From Pseudonocardia sp. CNS-004 (GTDB lineage: Bacteria > Actinomycetota > Actinomycetes > Mycobacteriales > Pseudonocardiaceae), in assembly GCA_001942185.1 (NCBI GenBank), contig MKJV01000119.1, forward strand, positions 1 through 47,101: 47,101 nucleotides of DNA, in the 5' to 3' direction. Numbering within the stretch: the first letter of the stretch is position 1; each line of letters starts with the position of its first letter. The notes under the pieces are model-generated. The model was not told the origin of the DNA. It made no database searches and was given only the letters and a program-made list of their open reading frames with translations. A program made the position numbers and the translations under genes. This document shows, piece by piece, positions 9,443 through 19,340 of the stretch.

Positions 9443-10582
9443 ATGTCGAGGACCAAGGGTGCGGTCAGCATCAGGGACGTGGCGGCGGCGGCGGGCGTGT
9501 CCGTCGCCACCGTGTCGCGCGTGCTCAGCCCGGCCTCGGCCGCCGTCCCGATGCGCAAGGAGACGCGAGGCAAGGTCGAACGGGCCATCGAGGAGCTCGG
9601 CTACCGGCCCAACGACCTCGCGCGCGCCCTGCTCCAGAACCGCACCGCCGCGATCGGCCTCGTCGTCCCCGACATCTCCAACCCCTACTACCCGCCGCTG
9701 GTGCGCGGGGTGGAGGACGTGGCGTCGAGCCACGGGTACCGAGTGGTGCTCTGCAACACCGACCGCGACCCCGACAAGCTCACGGGCTACCTGGACACGC
9801 TGATCAAGACGCGGGTCGACGGCATCGTCGTGGCAGGCGGCGGGTGGACCGACGCGCCCGACCGCACGGCGGTGCTCGGCACCTACCGCACCGGGTTGGT
9901 GGCCGTCGGGAGGCACCTCACCGCGCACCCGTCGGTGCGGATCGACAACGTGGCGGCCAGCCGGTCGGCGGCCGGGCACCTGATCGGCCTCGGGCACCGC
10001 AGGCTGACGTTCCTCGGCGGGCCGGAGTCGTCCACCACGGTGCAGGACCGCGCCCAGGGCTTCCGGGACGCGCTGACCGCCTCCGCGCTCGACGGTCTCG
10101 CCCCGGCCGTCCGGTTCGGCAGCTTCACCGAGGAGAGCGGCTACGCGCTGGCGCGGGATGTCCTGGGGTCGTCCCGGCCGCCCACCGCGCTGCTCTGCGC
10201 CAACGACCGGATCGCGCTGGGCGCCTACGCCGCGGCCGCCGACACGGCCCACCGGATCCCGGGCGACGTGTCCGTCGTCGGGTTCGACGACACCCCGATC
10301 GCCCGCTACGTCCGGCCCACCCTCACCACGGTGTCGATCCCGACGTACGAGATGGGGAGCGCGGCGGTGCGGCTGCTGCTGGCCCAGCTGGCGGGGGAGG
10401 ACGCGCCCGCGGTCGAGACCATGCCGACCCGACTGGTGCTGCGCGACAGCTCCGCGGCTCCCGCCGCCGGCCGAGCCCATGACGTACTCTCGCTGACCAG
10501 CTCATCGTCGAGCGAACGGGAGGTCCGATGCGCGTCGCGGTGGCGGGCGGCGGGCCGGGTGGCCTGTTCCTGGCTGCGTTGA
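9443..10582 (+). CDS. LacI-family transcriptional regulator
   Basis: DNA-binding regulator with a LacI helix-turn-helix at residues 8-28 (VSIRDVAAAAGVSVATVSRVL), followed by a periplasmic-binding-protein-like effector domain (IGLVVPDISNPYYPPLVRGV, GIVVAGGG, CANDRIALGAY, VSVVGFDDTPIARYVRP). GGGGGAG seven bases upstream decides the ATG at 9443 over one five codons earlier. The last 35 or so residues, after LVLRDSSAAPAAG, look unlike the family, and their codons overlap the start of the next gene by 55 bases, so the true stop was probably lost to a base error near 10475. It sits in the middle of the block it probably controls; the effector is not known. Confidence 0.88.
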   Translation: MSRTKGAVSIRDVAAAAGVSVATVSRVLSPASAAVPMRKETRGKVERAIEELGYRPNDLARALLQNRTAAIGLVVPDISNPYYPPLVRGVEDVASSHGYRVVLCNTDRDPDKLTGYLDTLIKTRVDGIVVAGGGWTDAPDRTAVLGTYRTGLVAVGRHLTAHPSVRIDNVAASRSAAGHLIGLGHRRLTFLGGPESSTTVQDRAQGFRDALTASALDGLAPAVRFGSFTEESGYALARDVLGSSRPPTALLCANDRIALGAYAAAADTAHRIPGDVSVVGFDDTPIARYVRPTLTTVSIPTYEMGSAAVRLLLAQLAGEDAPAVETMPTRLVLRDSSAAPAAGRAHDVLSLTSSSSSEREVRCASRWRAAGRVACSWLR

Positions 10583-12058
10583 TCCGGAAGCTGGACCCGT
10601 CCATCGGGGTCACCGTGTTCGAGCGCAACCGCGCCGACGACACGTTCGGTTTCGGCGTGGTGTTCTCCGACCGCACGCTCGCCGGGATCGTCGAGGCCGA
10701 CCCGCTGCTGCGCGAGGCCCTCGACTCCCACGGCCGGCACTGGGACACCATCGAGGTGCGGCTCAAGGGGGAGCGGATCCGCTGCGGCGGCAACGGCATG
10801 GCCGCGATCGTGCGGCGCACGCTGCTGCGGCTGCTGCAGGAACGTGCCCGCGGGCTGGGCGCGACCTGCGGTTCTCCACCGAGGTCACGCTCCCAGACCT
10901 CGGCGGCTCAGGCCTCGACGGGTACGACCTCGTCGTCGCGGCCGACGGCACCGGGTCGGGGCTGCGCACCGCGCTCGAGCCCGCGTTCGGCTCGACGGTC
11001 GACACCGCGACGGCCAAGTTCATCTGGTTCGGCACCGACCACCTGTTCGACGGGCTCACCTTCGTCCACGAGCGCGGCCCGCACGGTGTGTTCGCCGTGC
11101 ACGGCTACCCGATTACCACAACAGCGGCCGGCGCCGCCCTCTCGACCTTCATCGTCGAGACCGACGAGGCCACCTGGCGCGCCGCAGGACTCGACGAGTT
11201 CGACGTGACGGTCCCGCCAGGACCGAGCGACGAGAAGACCCGCGCGTACCTGGAGGAGGTGTTCGCCGAGCAGATCGAGGGCCGCAAGCTGCTGGTCAAC
11301 AACTCCCGGTGGGGCAACTTCCGCACCCGCCGCACCGCCCGCTGGGCCACCCTCGACCCGCGCCCGGTGGCGCTGCTCGGCGACGCCGCCCACACCGCCC
11401 ACTTCTCGGTCGGGTCGGGCACCAAGATGGCGATGGAGGACGCCGTCGCGCTCGCGCAGGCGCTCACCTCCCACCCCGGGGACCTGCCCGCCGCGCTCAC
11501 CGCGTACGAGGCCGCCGCCCGGCCGTCGGTCGACGCGGTCCAGGGCGCGGCGCGGCCGTCGCTGTCGTGGTGGGAGCACTTCGGGCGCTACCACGACGCG
11601 TTCGAGCCTGGCAGTTCGCCTACCACTTCCTGTCCCGCAGCATCACCGACGCCCGTCTCGCCCGCCGCGACCCCGGTTTCGTCGCCGCCACCCACCGCGC
11701 GTGGGTGGCGCGCCACGGCGCGGAGCCGCTCGACACCCCGCTGACCGCCGGTGGCACGACGTTCCCCGGGCGGCTGCTGACCGAGGTCCCGCAGGCGGCG
11801 GTGCGGGTGCAGGCCCCGGCGGACGAGTCCGGGCTGCCGGCCGTCCTGGCCCGGGTCCGGGAGGTGGTCGCGCGTGGGGCGGAGGTGGTCGCGGTCCACG
11901 ACGGCGCGGCGTTCACCCGCATCCTGGTCTGCGAGGAGATCCGTCTGGTGCACGGCCGCACGGCGGTGCTGGTCGACGGGGACGCCGACCCGCTGACGAC
12001 GGTTCTGTCCGGCCGGGCGGACGCGGTGGTGGACGGGGGTATCCGTGGCGGTCGTTGA
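10528..12058 (+). CDS. FAD monooxygenase, salicylyl-CoA 5-hydroxylase / 2-aminobenzoyl-CoA monooxygenase type (two frameshifts)
   Basis: Flavin hydroxylase acting on an aromatic CoA thioester, by family. The FAD loop GGGPGG is at 7-12, and GDAAHTAHFSVGSGTKMAME is the highly typical second FAD motif of this group, with WWEHFGRY and FAYHFLSRSITDARLA following. Frame changes occur near 10860 and 11610. Relatives such as the Streptomyces SdgC or bacterial ABM carry a C-terminal old-yellow-enzyme domain; here only about 130 residues follow the linker LDTPLTAGGTTFPGRLL, so that domain is missing or reduced. The gene overlaps the following ligase by 14 bases. Together they suggest activation and ring hydroxylation of salicylate, anthranilate or a similar acid. 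Confidence 0.82.
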
Positions 12059-13681
12059 CGGGGTGGTGCCGTGGCCGGAGGAGTGTGCGCGGCGGTACGT
12101 CGCGGCGGGCTACTGGCAGAGCCGGGCGTCGGTGAGCTGCTGCGCGAGGCGGGGGAGCGGGCGCCGGGCGCGGTCGCACTCGTCGACGGCGAGCTCCGGC
12201 TCACCCACGCCGAGCTGGCCGGGCGCGCCGAGGCGATGGCCGCCCGGCTGGTCGGTCTGGGGCTCGTGCCGGGCGACCGGATCGTGGTGCAGCTGCCCAA
12301 CGGCTGGGAGTTCGTCGTCCTCACGCTGGGCTGCCTGCGCGCGGGGATCGTGCCGATCATGGCTCTGCCGGCCCACCGGCGCACGGAGCTCACCCACCTC
12401 GCCGGGCACGCGGAGGCGGCCGCGATCGCGGTGCCGGACCGGCTGCGCGACTTCGACCACCAGTCGCTCGCCGCGCAGCTCGTCGCCGAGGTGCCCGCGC
12501 TGCGCCACGTGCTCGTGGCGGGCGACGAGATCGCGGACGGTCACCACGACCTGCGTGCGCTCGGCGCGCCCGGGCCCGCGTGGTCGGGCCCGCAGCCGGG
12601 CGGCCGGGACGTCGCGGTGTTCCTGCTGTCCGGCGGCACCACCGGGCTGCCGAAGCTGATCGCCCGCACCCACGACGACTACGCCTACAACGCGCTGGCC
12701 AGCGCCCGGCTGTGCGGGTTGGACCCCGACACGGTGTACCTGGTGAGCCTGCCCGCCGGCCACAACTTCCCGCTGGCCTGCCCCGGCATCCTCGGCACGC
12801 TGCTCTCCGGTGGCCGGGTCGTGATGCTGCCCTCGCCGGAGCCGGCACGGGCGTTCGCGACGATCGCGGCGGAGGGCGTCACGCACACCGCCGTGGTGCC
12901 CGCCGTGGCCGGTCGCTGGCTGGAGCACGCCGCCGAGCACGGGCCGCCCACCCCGCTGCAGGTGCTGCAGGTGGGCGGCGCACGGCTGGCCGACGAGCTG
13001 GCCCGCCGGGTCCGTCCGGTGCTCGGCGCCACCCTGCAGCAGGTGTTCGGGATGGCCGAGGGCCTGCTCAACTACACCCGCCTCGACGACCCCGACGAGA
13101 TCATCTGCACCACTCAGGGGCGCCCGCTGAGCCCGGACGACGAGGTGCGGCTGGTCGACGAGCTCGACGAGGACGTGCCCGACGGCGAGCCCGGCTCCCT
13201 GCTCACCCGCGGCCCGTACACCCCGCGCGGCTACTTCCGCGCCACTGAGCAGAACGCCCGCGCGTTCACCGCCGACGGCTGGTACCGCTCCGGCGACATC
13301 TGCCGCCGCACCCCCGACGGCAACCTCGTCGTCGAGGGCCGCGACAAGGACATGATCAACCGCGGTGGGGAGAAGATCTCCGCCGAGGAGGTGGAGAACC
13401 TCGTCTACCGGCTCCCCGGCGTCAGCCAGGTGGCGGCGGTCGCGATGCCGGACGCCGTGCTGGGGGAGCGGGTCTGCGTCGTCGTCGTCCCCCGCCCCGG
13501 CGCCACGGTCACGCTCGACGCGATCCGGGACGCGATGGACGCCGCGGGCGTCGCGCGGTTCAAGCTGCCCGAGCACCTGGAACTGGTGGACGAGCTGCCG
13601 ACCACGAAGGTCGGCAAGATCGACAAGAAGGCGTTGAGAATGTACTTGCGGGCGGACGTGGCGGCGCGCCGCGCGCTCTAG
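12045..13681 (+). CDS. Aryl-acid AMP ligase (2,3-dihydroxybenzoate/salicylate-AMP ligase type)
   Basis: Adenylate-forming enzyme that activates an aromatic acid with ATP. The GTG at 12045 gives the family N-terminus VPWPEECARRYVAAGYW; a shift near 12115 joins it to VGELLREAGERAPGAVALVD. The phosphate loop is LSGGTTGLPKLIARTHDDY, the hinge regions are WYRSGDICRR and EGRDKDMINRGGEKIS, and the catalytic lysine is in PTTKVGKIDKKAL. The closest type is the siderophore-like DHB/salicylate-AMP ligase, but no peptide synthetase is present. Next to a CoA-thioester hydroxylase the better match is SdgA in the salicylate route, where the AMP ester is then transferred to CoA by a separate enzyme that is not in this window. 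Confidence 0.83.
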
Positions 13682-13695
13682 CAACGACCGTTCGT

Positions 13696-13763
13696 CGGCA
13701 GTGGTGGCAACACGACAGATCGGTCGTCCCGGCACCATTTCCGGCGATCACGAGCCACTGCCG
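13696..13763. terminator. Inverted repeat between convergent genes
   Basis: CGGCAGTGG (13696-13704) and CCACTGCCG (13755-13763) form perfect 9-bp arms separated by about 50 bases. It lies between the stop of the AMP ligase (plus) and the stop of the small acidic protein (minus) and may be a bidirectional terminator. The long loop makes this tentative. Confidence 0.3.
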
Positions 13764-13809
13764 GCGTCCGTCCGGGAGCTGACCGACGGGCTCACCGCGC
13801 GGACCCTGG

Positions 13810-14004
13810 TCAGGCGGGGTTGTCGCCCGCCCCGCCCGATCTGCAGTCGTGGGCCTCGTCGTAGCCGTAGTCGCCCCCAGGGTCGGGCTGCGGCGGCGGG
13901 CTGCTGTCGTGGTGCTGCTCGTGCGGCACCTCGAAATCCAGGCCCGGCTCGTGGACCAGGTCGTACTCGTAGTCGCCGTACGGCTCGGGCGGTGTTCGTG
14001 CCAT
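13810..14004 (-). CDS. Small acidic hypothetical protein
   Basis: A 64-residue hydrophilic protein rich in Asp, Glu, Tyr, Pro and His (MARTPPEPYGDYEYDLVHEP at the start, GGDYGYDEAHD near the end). GAGGGAG stands at the right distance before the ATG, which supports translation. No cysteine pair, membrane segment or known domain is visible except one Cys near the end. It is divergent from the glutamate dehydrogenase gene, whose start is 128 bases away. Function not recognised; low-complexity composition suggests a disordered protein. Confidence 0.55.
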   Translation of the reverse strand: MARTPPEPYGDYEYDLVHEPGLDFEVPHEQHHDSSPPPQPDPGGDYGYDEAHDCRSGGAGDNPA

Positions 14005-14131
14005 CGGCCGCTCCCTCGTCCGTGCAGGACCGAGGATGAGCCGAGCGGCCCGAATGCACAAGCGCGCGTGACTCCCCAAGACGGCCTCGAAGGTGCAGCC
14101 TTCACGATGAGGCGAGCCGGAGGAGCGAGAG

Positions 14132-17100
14132 ATGCGTGCCATCCCGCACCAGGATCGGTCGGAGGTCATCGAGCGCGTGCGCCAGTACGCGTCGCGGCGG
14201 ATGGGCGGCGACGCCAGGTTGTTCCTGCCGCTCGTCGACCGGTACTACGAGCGGGTCGCGGGTGAGGACCTCGCCGCCCGCGCCGTCCCCGACCTGTTCG
14301 GCACGGCGCTCGCCCACCTGCGCCTGGCGCGCCGCCGCCGGCCGGGCGAGCTCGAGGTGGCGGTGTTCTCGCCGACGTTCGACGAGGACGGTTTCGCGTG
14401 CCCGCACACCGTCGTGCAGGTCGTGGTCGACGACATGCCGTTCGTCCCGGAGTCGCTCGAGACCGAGCTGGCCAGGCACGGGCTCGGCGTGCACCTGGCG
14501 GTGCACCCGGTCTTCGAGGTGGTGCGCGGCGCGGGCGGCGAGCTGCTCGCGGTGCTCGGCCGGGACGAGCGGGGCACGGCAGGGACCGTCCGGGAGTCGT
14601 TCCACCACATCGAGATCGACCGGCAGGCCGACCCGGCCGTGCTCGACCGGCTCCGGCGCGACGTCCGCCGGGTGCTCGGCGACGTGCGGGCGGTGCACGA
14701 GGACCAGGCCGCGATGCGGGACCGGGCCGTCTCGATCGCGCAGGGTCTCCCGGCCGAGGCGTCGGTCGTCGACCCGGAGGACCGGGCGGAGTCGGCGGAG
14801 TTCCTGCGGTGGCTCGCCGCCGACCACTTCACGTTCCTGGGATACCGCGAGTACGAGCTGGTCGGCGCGCCCGGCGAGGAGGTGCTGCGGGCGGTCGACG
14901 GGTCCGGCCTCGGCATCCTGCGCACCTCCCGGCGGAGCGCCACGGCCCATCCGGTCTCGGCGCTGCCGCCCGACGTGCGGCGCAAGATCCAGGAACCGGT
15001 CCTGCTCAACATCACGAGGCCAACTCGCGTGCGACCGTCCAGCGCGGGAGCCACCTCGACTACGTCGGGGTCAAACGGTTCGACGAGAACGGGAGGGCGG
15101 TCGGTGAGCGTCGCTTCCTCGGGCTCTACCCGAGGAGCGTGGCGAAGGCCGCGCTCCCCGAGATCCCGATCGTGCGGCAGAAGGTGCGTGCGCTGCTCGA
15201 CCGCGCCGCCGATCCGCGGCGCAGCCACGAGGCGCAGGTCCTGGTCGACATCCTCGAGGGCTACCCGCGCGACGAGATCCTGCAGTCCACCACCGACGAG
15301 CTCTACGGCGACGCATGGCGATCCTCGAGCTGCAGCACCGGCAGCGGCTGCGGTTGCGGGTGCGCCGGGACGGCTTCGGGAGGTTCTTCTCCTGCTTCGT
15401 CGACCTGCCGCTCGGGCGGCTCGACGAGGCGGCGCGGGTGTGCATCCGCGACACCCTGATGAACACGTTCCACGGGGTGCACGCCGAGGAGTCGGCGCTC
15501 GTGACGGACAGCGCGGTGGCGCGACTGCACTACGTGATCCACGTCGAGCCCGCCGCGGTGCCCGACCTGGATGCCTCGCTGATCGAGGCCCGGCTCGCCG
15601 CGGCGTTGCGCACGTGGACCGACGACCTCGCGGACGCGCTCGTCGAGGAGTTCGGGGAGGAACGGGGGGTGCTGCTGTTCGGCCGCTACGCGGGCGCGTT
15701 GCCCCCGGGCTACCAGGACGACCACACGCCGCGGACGGCGGTCGGCGACATCCGCCGGATCGAGTCGCTGCTGGCCGGGGACCCGCCGGACGGCCTCGCG
15801 ATGCACCTGTACTCCGTGCTCGACAGCATCGAGCCGGTGCCGCGGCTGAAGCTCTACCGGCACGGCGAGCCGCTGATGCTCTCCGACGTCGTGCCGATGC
15901 TGGAGAACATGGGCACGCGGGTCGTCGACGAGCGGCCCTACGAGATCCGGCCTGCGGACGCCCAGCCGGTGTGGATCTACGACCTCGGGCTGCGGTACGA
16001 GGACGCGGGCGGGTTCGACGTGGCCGCCGTGCGGGACCGGTTCGAGGAGGCCATCGCGGCGGTGTGGCGCGGCGAGGTCGAGAACGACCGGTTCAACCGG
16101 CTCGTGCTCCGGGCCGGACTGCGCGCGCCGGACGCCGTCGTCCTCCGCGCGTACGTCAGGTACCTGCGGCAGGTCGGCACGCCGTTCAGCCGCGACGTCA
16201 TGGCCAGGACGCTCGCGGACAACCCGGACGTCGCGGGGCTGCTCGTCGAGCTGTTCGCCATCCGGTTCGATCCCGACCTCGACGGGCTCGAGGATCGTGG
16301 CCTCGCGGCGAAGCAGGTCGTCGCCGAGATCGAACGGCGCATCGACCTCGTGGCGCGGTTGAACGAGGACCGCGTGCTGCGCAGCCTCCTGAACCTGGTG
16401 ACCGCGACGCTGCGGACGAACTTCTTCACCGACGGGGCCACCTCCCTCGCCGTCAAGCTCGACCCGCGGGCCGTCCCGGACCTGCCGGCGCCGAGGCCGG
16501 CGTTCGAGACCTTCGTGTACTCGCCGCGGGCCGAGGGCGTGTACCTGCGTGGCGGGCCCATCGCCAGGGGAGGGCTGCGTTGGTCGGACCGGCCCGAGGA
16601 CTTCCGGACGGAGATCCTCGGACTGGTCGGGGCCCGGACGGTCGGGAACGCCGTCGCCGTGCCCGCCGGTGCGACGGGTGCGTTCGTCGGGAAGGGGCAG
16701 GCCGGCGTCACCGAGTGCTACCGGACGTTCGTCCGGGGTCTCCTCGACGTCACCGACAACGTCGTCGACGGCCGGGTGGTGGCGCCGCCCCGCGTCGTCC
16801 GGCACGACGGCGACGACCCGTACCTCGTCGTGGCCGCGGGGGAGGGAACCGAGGCCTGCACCGGCATCGCCAACGCGGCATCCCACGAGTGCGGCTTCTG
16901 GCTCGGCGACGCGTTCGCCTGCGGCGGGTCCCCCGGCTTCGACCAGACCGCGATGGGCATCGTCGCGCGCGGCGCGTGGGTCTCGGTGCGGCGGCACTTC
17001 CGAGCGCTCGGCGTCGACGTGCAGAACGAGGACGTCACCGCCGTCGGGATCGGGGGTGTGCGCGATCCCGTCCTCGGCACCGGGATGTTGCTGTCGCGCC

Positions 17101-18940
17101 GCATCAGGCTGGTCGCCGCGTTCGACGAGCGGCACATCCTCGTCGATCCGGACCCCGACCCGGAGCGCGGCCACGACGAACGCGCTCGGCTGCTGCGGAC
17201 CGCCGGTTCGTCGTGGTCGGACTTCGACCGGTCGGTCATCTCCCCGGGGGGCGGCGTGTTCCCCAGGACGGCGGGGCAGGTGCCGCTGTCGGAGCAGATG
17301 CGCCGGGCCCTCGACGTCGACGCCGACTCGCTGTCCCCGGACGAGCTCGTCCGGGCGATCCTCGAAGCCCCGGTGGACCTGCTCTGGAACGGTGGCGCCG
17401 GCACGTACGTCAAGGCGTCGACCGAATCGAACGCCGACGTCGGCGACAAGCGGAACGTGGCCGTCCGGGTCGACGCCACCCGGCTGCGGTGCCGGGTGGT
17501 CGGCGAGGGCAGCTGGCTCGGGTTCACCCCGCGCGGCCGCACCGAGTTCGCGCTGCTCGGCGGCCAGATCAACGCCGACGTCGTCGACGCGTCGGCCGGC
17601 GTGAACTGCGCGGACCGCGAGGTCAACATCAAGATCCTGCTCGACGGCGCGGTGCGCGACGGCGACCTCACGCGCAAGCAGCGCGACGAGCTGCTCGCGG
17701 CGGTCGCCGACGACGTCGCGGCCCAGGTGCTGGCCGACAGCGACGGCCTGACCCGCGCCGTCCACCTCGACTCGGCGCAGGCCCCCGCGATGCGCGACGT
17801 CCACGCCCGGTACCTCGACGCCCTGGAGCGTGCGGGCCGCATCGACCGCACGGGCGAGCAGCTGCCCGGCACGGACGAGCTCATGGCCCGGGCCGAGATC
17901 GACGGTGGGCTCCAGCTGCCGGAGTTCGCGCTCCTCCTGGCCCACAGCAAGATCGAGCTCCACGACGAGCTGCTCGGTTCCGACGTGCCGGAGGACCCGT
18001 TCCTCTGCGGGGAGCTCGCGCGGTACTTCCCCGCGGCGCTGCGAGACCGCTACCCGCGCCGGATCCGGCAGCACCCGCTGCGGCGGGAGATCATCGCGAC
18101 CCGCGTGGCGAACGGCGTCGTCGACCGGGCCGGCATGACGTTCGTGTCGCGCCTGGTGGAGGAGACGGGCCTCTCGGCACCCGACGTGGTACGTGCGCAC
18201 ACTGCGGCCCGGGAGATCTTCGGGCTGAACGCGCTGTGGGCCGGGCTCGAAGCGCTCGACGGCGTCATCACCACGCGCACCCAGATCTCGCTCTTCCTCG
18301 AGCTGCGCAGCTCGCCGAGCGGGCCACCCGGTGGGTGCTGCGCAACCGCGAGCAACCGCTCGACATCGCCGAGACCGCCGAGCACTTCCGGCCCGGGGTC
18401 CAGGAGCTCACGCCGCTGATCCCGCAGCTCGTCGGCGAGGACCGGCGCAGCGCACTGGACCGGACCGTCCGCGCCCACGTGGACGAGGGCGTTCCCGAGG
18501 AGCTGGCGCGGGCGGTCCGGACGTCGCCCGACCTCATCTCGGCGCTCGACATCAGTTCCGTGTCCCGTTCGACCGGGCGTCCGGTCGGGGAGGTGGCGGC
18601 GGTCCACCTCGCGCTGGAGGAACACCTGCGGCTCGGCTGGCTGCGCGCCCGGATCCTCGACCTGCCGCGCGACGAGCGCTGGCCTGCGCTCGCCAGGGCG
18701 GCGCTGCGGGATGATCTACACGTCATCCACTCGGCGATCACGGCGGAGGTCGTGCGCTCCGGCTGGTCGGGCGGCGACGGCCGGGAGCAGGTACGGGACT
18801 GGATCGCGACCACCGACACCGCCGCGATGCGCTGCCTGCGGCTGCTCGACGAGATCGCCGCGAGCGGCCGGTCGAACCTCGCCACCGTCTCGGTGGCGCT
18901 GCGGGAGATCCGGACGCTGGTGCGGGGTAGTGGCGGTTAA
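14132..18940 (+). CDS. Large NAD-glutamate dehydrogenase homologue (GDH-180 family) lacking key active-site residues
   Basis: About 1,600 residues, the size of the large NAD-GDH family. Three one-base deletions near 15016, 15313 and 18310 cancel out; restoring one A, one C and a base respectively keeps the family sequence. The catalytic core is recognisable: RGGLRWSDRPEDFRTEILGL, HDGDDPYLVVAAG, GFWLGDAFACGG, DLLWNGGAGTYVKASTES and NCADREVNIKILLDG. Canonical members read VGxKGGF, ADKGTATFSD and DHKxMGI; here they are AGATGAF (16665-16685), AGEGTEACTG (16836-16865) and DQTAMGI (16941-16961), so several lysines and the Asp are replaced. It may be inactive or act on another substrate. AGGAG precedes the ATG. 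Its stop overlaps that of the convergent AcnX small-subunit gene in TTAA. Confidence 0.88.
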   Translation: MRAIPHQDRSEVIERVRQYASRRMGGDARLFLPLVDRYYERVAGEDLAARAVPDLFGTALAHLRLARRRRPGELEVAVFSPTFDEDGFACPHTVVQVVVDDMPFVPESLETELARHGLGVHLAVHPVFEVVRGAGGELLAVLGRDERGTAGTVRESFHHIEIDRQADPAVLDRLRRDVRRVLGDVRAVHEDQAAMRDRAVSIAQGLPAEASVVDPEDRAESAEFLRWLAADHFTFLGYREYELVGAPGEEVLRAVDGSGLGILRTSRRSATAHPVSALPPDVRRKIQEPVLLNITRPTRVRPSSAGATSTTSGSNGSTRTGGRSVSVASSGSTRGAWRRPRSPRSRSCGRRCVRCSTAPPIRGAATRRRSWSTSSRATRATRSCSPPPTSSTATHGDPRAAAPAAAAVAGAPGRLREVLLLLRRPAARAARRGGAGVHPRHPDEHVPRGARRGVGARDGQRGGATALRDPRRARRGARPGCLADRGPARRGVAHVDRRPRGRARRGVRGGTGGAAVRPLRGRVAPGLPGRPHAADGGRRHPPDRVAAGRGPAGRPRDAPVLRARQHRAGAAAEALPARRAADALRRRADAGEHGHAGRRRAALRDPACGRPAGVDLRPRAAVRGRGRVRRGRRAGPVRGGHRGGVARRGRERPVQPARAPGRTARAGRRRPPRVRQVPAAGRHAVQPRRHGQDARGQPGRRGAARRAVRHPVRSRPRRARGSWPRGEAGRRRDRTAHRPRGAVERGPRAAQPPEPGDRDAADELLHRRGHLPRRQARPAGRPGPAGAEAGVRDLRVLAAGRGRVPAWRAHRQGRAALVGPARGLPDGDPRTGRGPDGRERRRRARRCDGCVRREGAGRRHRVLPDVRPGSPRRHRQRRRRPGGGAAPRRPARRRRPVPRRGRGGGNRGLHRHRQRGIPRVRLLARRRVRLRRVPRLRPDRDGHRRARRVGLGAAALPSARRRRAERGRHRRRDRGCARSRPRHRDVAVAPHQAGRRVRRAAHPRRSGPRPGARPRRTRSAAADRRFVVVGLRPVGHLPGGRRVPQDGGAGAAVGADAPGPRRRRRLAVPGRARPGDPRSPGGPALERWRRHVRQGVDRIERRRRRQAERGRPGRRHPAAVPGGRRGQLARVHPARPHRVRAARRPDQRRRRRRVGRRELRGPRGQHQDPARRRGARRRPHAQAARRAARGGRRRRRGPGAGRQRRPDPRRPPRLGAGPRDARRPRPVPRRPGACGPHRPHGRAAARHGRAHGPGRDRRWAPAAGVRAPPGPQQDRAPRRAARFRRAGGPVPLRGARAVLPRGAARPLPAPDPAAPAAAGDHRDPRGERRRRPGRHDVRVAPGGGDGPLGTRRGTCAHCGPGDLRAERAVGRARSARRRHHHAHPDLALPRAAQLAERATRWVLRNREQPLDIAETAEHFRPGVQELTPLIPQLVGEDRRSALDRTVRAHVDEGVPEELARAVRTSPDLISALDISSVSRSTGRPVGEVAAVHLALEEHLRLGWLRARILDLPRDERWPALARAALRDDLHVIHSAITAEVVRSGWSGGDGREQVRDWIATTDTAAMRCLRLLDEIAASGRSNLATVSVALREIRTLVRGSGG

Positions 18941-19340
18941 CGCAGGACCTCGACGGTGCCCGCGGTCGCGTCCAGGCGGAGCCGGTCGCCCGTCGCGATC
19001 ACCGTGGTCGGGTCGTGGTCGAGGTCGGTCAGCGCGGGGACCCGCGTCACCACCGCGCCCAGCGCCGCCTTCGTCGTCGTGACGGTGAAGATCATCCGAT
19101 GGGGGCGGTGCCGAGCAGGCGGGTGGTCTGGAAGAAGCCCGACCAGCCCGAGGAGCCCTTCGCGCCCGGGAACACCAGGATCTTGCCGGTGAAGCACACG
19201 CCGCACAGCTCGTGGCGGCGCTCGATGATCGTGCCGGTGGCCGGGTCGATCCCGCCCCAGCCGGAGATCGTCTCGTGGGAGACCAGCGCCTCGCCCTCGA
19301 CGACGCCGGGCACCACCGTGCGCCCGTGCAGGAGAGTCAC
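18937..19340 (-). CDS. Aconitase X swivel (small) subunit, DUF126
   Basis: Small subunit of aconitase X, a [Fe-S] hydro-lyase relative; bacterial AcnX is known as cis-3-hydroxy-L-proline dehydratase. Visible are the DUF126 signatures VVPGVVEGEALVSHETISG, GGIDPATGTIIERRH and GKILVFPGAKGSSGWSG, the last being the swivel loop that in relatives carries a catalytic serine (usually GSSSGS; here GSSGWSG). A shift near 19095 joins LLGTAPIG to MIFTVTTTKAALGAVV. The GTG start overlaps the TGA of the large subunit, so translation is coupled. About 134 residues, normal for the family. Confidence 0.83.

Noticed and set aside
14132..18940. Calling the large GDH, glnA, lipA and other interrupted genes pseudogenes
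   Set aside because: Breaks occur in genes that must work, most that I examined are fixed by one base in a short run, and the sequence on both sides keeps family motifs. Base-calling error is the simpler explanation.
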